Below, one piece after another: positions 5,825 to 9,350 of a stretch of 9,350 nt of DNA. Under the pieces are notes generated by a model, which worked only from the letters and a program-made list of their open reading frames with translations, was not told the DNA's origin and did no database searches. The DNA comes from JAUVXJ01 sp034430275 (GTDB lineage: Bacteria > Chloroflexota > Anaerolineae > UBA7937 > B3-Chlor). The stretch is taken from NCBI GenBank assembly GCA_034430275.1, contig DAOUEW010000300.1, positions 1-9,350 on the forward strand. The letters run 5' to 3'. The position numbers were made by a program, and so were the translations under genes. How positions within the stretch are numbered: the stretch's first letter is position 1; the number at the start of each line of letters is the position of its first letter.

Positions 5825-5853
5825 ATTATAGCCCATTTGCTGGGGCTTGTAAA
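5825..5853 (-). promoter_or_regulatory. Promoter of tRNA-Arg
   Basis: On the minus strand TTTACA (5853 to 5848, 5/6) and a perfect TATAAT (5830 to 5825) are separated by exactly 17 bp. Start is expected near 5818, about 8 nt before the tRNA. Its -35 box overlaps by 5 bp the -35 box of the opposing tRNA-Pro promoter. Confidence 0.8.
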
Positions 5854-5875
5854 GGCTGAGCAGTGGGAGTATAAT
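5847..5875 (+). promoter_or_regulatory. Promoter of tRNA-Pro
   Basis: TTGTAA (5847-5852, 4/6) and a perfect TATAAT (5870-5875) are separated by exactly 17 bp. Start is expected near 5882, only about 3 nt before the mature 5' end of the tRNA, so the primary transcript would need almost no 5' trimming. The -35 box overlaps that of the tRNA-Arg promoter at 5848-5852. Confidence 0.8.
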
Positions 5876-5884
5876 GGGTTTGTT

Positions 5885-6611
<727 letters not shown>

Positions 6612-9350
6612 CTACATTGAGAGGGCACGTCCGTTGATGGTATCAATGACGAAGGCGCCAACCTCGGGAAGGCTGATGTAGAGACCTCGCTCCGCTTCCT
6701 GAACAAAGAGGTCAACCGCCTTCTCCGAGCCAAGACCGAAGCCGATGAGATCGTAGAGGCTATTGTCGCACCACACCTTGCCGAAGCCTCGTACAGGCAT
6801 CTCGAGCCCCATCGGCGGGGTGAGGCCGGCACAGGAAGGCGGGATCTCAGGCATTTCCTCGCTCCAGTTATCCTCATAGAGCATGACTTCAGTGAGGCCG
6901 GACACCGGGTCCCCCGGGGGGATCACATATATGGTACGGGTGTCGCCGCGCCAGAGCATGTAACCCTCGGACCCGGAGAAGGCGGAGCCGGGCGCCTCCC
7001 GCAGGAACATCTGCCAGGCACCACTGCTAGTCTGCGCAGCCTGGGTGGGGCATCCCACTTCAGGGAGGTCGGCGGAATCGGAGCGGAGGCTCTCCACCCT
7101 GTCGGCGATGGACTGGAAGGTGGGATCCAGGCTAGGACAACCCGCGGGGGTCGGGCTCGAAATGGGGGCGGGCGATGGTGCTCCGGTGGCCAGGGGCGTA
7201 GACAGAGCCATGGCCTGCTCATGCAGGGCTCTCCAGCTCTCCCCGCCATCCTGCGAACGGTACAGGTCCTGACCAAAGCTGGCAAGAATGGTCTGGTCGC
7301 TCGAGAAATCGGGGGAGAAGACCAGGAAACGGGCGCCCGGGATGTTCAACCGTACCCACGTCTCTCCGCCGTTCGTGGAGCGGTAGAGGCCTTCCTCCAT
7401 AGATGCGAAAACCAGTCCATCGGTGGGGAAGAGAGGTGAGAGCGTTAGAGGCGTGAACGACTGGCTCCAGAACGAATCGCTCAAGAACTCCTCTCCCACC
7501 GCCAGCCAGGTCTGGCCTCCATCCGTGGACCGATAGAGGCGGTCACCATAGTCCTCATCATATCCGGCGACAAAGAGAGTGGAATCTGTGGCGAAACCTG
7601 GAGACAGGGCCGCATCCTTTGTCCGCAGTTCGGGGATGGGCAACCGTATCGCCTGCCAGTCTAGACCTTCGTTCCGGGTGGTGTAGATCCCTCCATCCGC
7701 GATCACCAAGGCCGCCTTGTCGACCCCATAGTCCGGGGAGAGAATCAGACTGTGTATGCTCAGCCCCTCCAACCCCTGGTCCGCCGGCTGCCAGGTCTCA
7801 CCTCCATCTTTGGATACATACAGGTGGGTGGAGTGGGTACGTTGATGGGTGGACAGGTCATAGAACGACGCACTTGTAAGGAACCAGAGATGTCCATCTC
7901 TCGGGTAGGCAGGTGAAACGGCCAGCTGCCTTACCCGGTCATACTCGTGTTCCTCGGGAAGGAAATCGGCGGTGAGGGATCGCCACGTTTCTCCGCCATC
8001 GGTGGACTTGAAGGCGCCATCCACGAAGCTAGTGGCAAAAACAGTCTTGTCGTGAGCATAGTCGGGCGAGAAAGACAGAGCCTGTATCGCTAGATCGGTC
8101 AGACCGCTGTTCACCCTGGTCCAACGATCGCCGCCATCCACAGAGCGGAGGATACCGCTGCCAGCAGAATCCGAGCCCAAACCGACAAACAGCGTCTTGT
8201 CTTGGGCGTAAGTCGGCGATACAACAACGTGCACCCACCCGCGATTGAGGAAGGGGAGGGTGATCTTTGCCCAGCTCTCCCCTCCATCCAAAGAGGCCAG
8301 GAGGGAGGTGCCCGAGGCTGCAAAGACGGTTTCGTCGCTGGAAAAACCAGGGGAGAGAACCAAGCTCTGCGGAGCATACGGCAATGGTCCCCTTAGCGAT
8401 CTTGTCGCGCCTCCGGGAGCGAGAGATACGGTGGGCTCATCAAGAACCGTGACCGTAGGCTGCCCCCAGCGCATCTGGTAGAAGCGGCTGTTCAGCGGGT
8501 CGTGTAAGCTGACCGCCAAAGGGTAGGTGTCCAGATAGCACATCGTTTCGGCGTCGATCACGTCCAAACCAGGCTCCCCCCACTGCCCTCCCGGACTGAC
8601 GTAGATGAGGTCATGGCGGGGGCTGAAGAAGACATTGCCCGACACACCCCGGAGGCAACCCACCTCCCTCATCTCCCCGTCCAGAGCCTCCAATTGCCGG
8701 TCGCCCTGGATCGACGGATAGCCGGTCAGGTAATCCAAACCCCGCTCTAGGTCGAAAGCCGGGACACCATTCCGGTCAGTGGACGGTGATATCTTCTCTG
8801 CGAGCAAAGTGTGGTCATCAGCGTCATAGAGGGCTAGCCACCACATCCAGTTGGTCCCAGGGGTGTTATTATCCATCATGACGTACAGATGCCGGTTGCT
8901 GGGGTTGATATAGACATCCACCCCCCGGGGAACGCCCGAATAGATCTCCATGCCCTCTTCAGGGATCGTCTCCTCGATCTGGTCGATGATGTCTCCAGTC
9001 TCCCCGTCGGCCACGTAGACACCCACCCGCGCGATGTAGACGCGATGGTTGACGGGGTCTACTTCGATCCTGCCGTAAGCATCGATGGAGCCCAGCGGAG
9101 ACAGAGTTTCCCTGTCCAGAATGAGCGTCTCTTCACGGAGTCCATCAGCGATATATATCCTCCCACTCCCAGTATCCAAGCCCAACGCGTAGGTGCCGCC
9201 CTCCTCGCGAGGCTTCAGCACCCGCTCCTTGGCCACGATCTCCAGAGAAGCGCCATCAAAGACGTAGAGCCACCCTGCCGAGTCGAGAAAGTAGGCCAGT
9301 CCAGTTGTACTGTCCACCTCTCCGGTGACAACGGAATCACCGCTGGAGGC
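6612..9350 (-). CDS. Large YVTN/BNR beta-propeller repeat protein, N-terminus outside window
   Basis: The frame runs from a TAG at 6612-6614 to the right edge, giving 912 visible residues. The GTG at 9317 is not a credible start because the frame and the repeat pattern continue through it. Three regions are visible. Residues ~1-315 hold YVTN/NHL-like propeller strands ('SGRIYIADG', 'HLYVMMDNN', 'GLDVIDAETM'). Residues ~320-710 hold eight units, each with a '[LVF]SPxxxxD' strand and an Asp-box (S-x-D-G-G-x-[ST]-W; the fifth, TRNEGLDW, is degenerate), as in BNR/sortilin/YCF48-like propellers. A Pro/Ser/Thr linker (~715-735) leads to a C-terminal module with four Cys and 'RGFGKVWCDN'. This suggests an exported or surface protein, but the signal peptide is not visible. 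Sialidase activity is not implied: no catalytic Arg triad or RIP motif is seen. Similar proteins occur in Chloroflexota as I recall. Confidence 0.88.
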   Translation of the reverse strand, partial: ASSGDSVVTGEVDSTTGLAYFLDSAGWLYVFDGASLEIVAKERVLKPREEGGTYALGLDTGSGRIYIADGLREETLILDRETLSPLGSIDAYGRIEVDPVNHRVYIARVGVYVADGETGDIIDQIEETIPEEGMEIYSGVPRGVDVYINPSNRHLYVMMDNNTPGTNWMWWLALYDADDHTLLAEKISPSTDRNGVPAFDLERGLDYLTGYPSIQGDRQLEALDGEMREVGCLRGVSGNVFFSPRHDLIYVSPGGQWGEPGLDVIDAETMCYLDTYPLAVSLHDPLNSRFYQMRWGQPTVTVLDEPTVSLAPGGATRSLRGPLPYAPQSLVLSPGFSSDETVFAASGTSLLASLDGGESWAKITLPFLNRGWVHVVVSPTYAQDKTLFVGLGSDSAGSGILRSVDGGDRWTRVNSGLTDLAIQALSFSPDYAHDKTVFATSFVDGAFKSTDGGETWRSLTADFLPEEHEYDRVRQLAVSPAYPRDGHLWFLTSASFYDLSTHQRTHSTHLYVSKDGGETWQPADQGLEGLSIHSLILSPDYGVDKAALVIADGGIYTTRNEGLDWQAIRLPIPELRTKDAALSPGFATDSTLFVAGYDEDYGDRLYRSTDGGQTWLAVGEEFLSDSFWSQSFTPLTLSPLFPTDGLVFASMEEGLYRSTNGGETWVRLNIPGARFLVFSPDFSSDQTILASFGQDLYRSQDGGESWRALHEQAMALSTPLATGAPSPAPISSPTPAGCPSLDPTFQSIADRVESLRSDSADLPEVGCPTQAAQTSSGAWQMFLREAPGSAFSGSEGYMLWRGDTRTIYVIPPGDPVSGLTEVMLYEDNWSEEMPEIPPSCAGLTPPMGLEMPVRGFGKVWCDNSLYDLIGFGLGSEKAVDLFVQEAERGLYISLPEVGAFVIDTINGRALSM
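7225..8385 (-). repeat. Eight tandem BNR/Asp-box units inside the propeller gene
   Basis: In order along the protein the Asp-boxes read SLDGGESW, SVDGGDRW, STDGGETW, SKDGGETW, TRNEGLDW, STDGGQTW, STNGGETW, SQDGGESW. Each is preceded by a strand such as LSPGFSSDETVFA or FSPDYAHDKTVFA. Unit spacing varies from roughly 37 to 70 residues because of loop insertions. Eight units could close one eight-bladed propeller. The DNA-level similarity is limited to the motif codons, so the duplication is old. Confidence 0.85.

Noticed and set aside
5290..5826. 178-residue minus-strand frame across tatA and tRNA-Arg
   Set aside because: Its 'CVAGSNPARGTT' segment is the typical false translation of a tRNA gene, and the rest is antisense to tatA.
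7225..8385. Sialidase (neuraminidase) annotation from the Asp-boxes
   Set aside because: Asp-boxes are shared by many non-enzymatic propellers, and the catalytic arginine/RIP and Glu/Tyr context is not seen.
6612..9317. GTG at 9317 as the true start of the propeller protein
   Set aside because: The frame stays open to the window edge with propeller-like sequence, and there is no ribosome binding site or signal peptide at the GTG.

Overview
This looks like a chromosomal segment of a moderately GC-rich bacterium. The gene families resemble those I associate with Chloroflexota (Anaerolineae-like): a DUF4332 helix-hairpin-helix protein, nadK and recN in one operon, and a very large YVTN/BNR beta-propeller protein whose C-terminus carries an 'RGFGKVW' module. 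That taxonomic reading is an inference from gene content and was not tested by any search.

Layout. 1-200 (+): the 3' end of a DUF4332-type gene. 363-389: a strong hairpin serving as the likely recN terminator. 393-3555 (-): a three-gene operon read right to left, nadK (NAD kinase), then a B-box-like zinc-finger membrane protein starting 2 nt after the nadK stop, then recN (DNA repair ATPase, TTG start) after a 23-nt gap. A consensus-like promoter lies just upstream of nadK. 3600-4142: a gene-free stretch of about 540 bp with a second promoter pointing right, a palindromic 'PPFSKGG'-type repeat and two strong hairpins, forming a long candidate leader. 4143-5231 (+): a GalT-like nucleotidyltransferase of the HIT superfamily with an HxHxQ motif. 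5335-5599 (+): a well-formed promoter and tatA, encoding a twin-arginine translocase pore subunit. 5698-5727: a terminator shared by the convergent tatA and tRNA-Arg genes. 5733-5959: divergent tRNA-Arg(CCT) (-) and tRNA-Pro(CGG) (+) genes whose promoters overlap at the -35 box. 5960-6611: about 650 bp in which I can support no gene. 6612-9350 (-): a very large repeat protein whose N-terminus lies beyond the window.

How it fits together. The nadK operon combines NADP(H) supply with double-strand-break repair, an adjacency known in several bacterial phyla. The membrane zinc-finger gene between them is the unusual member. tatA stands alone, without tatB or tatC. I see no defence system, mobile element, CRISPR array or obvious new multi-gene system. 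The most distinctive points are the divergent tRNA promoters sharing one -35 element, the structured leader before the GalT-like gene, the zinc-finger gene inside the nadK-recN operon, and the composite propeller protein.
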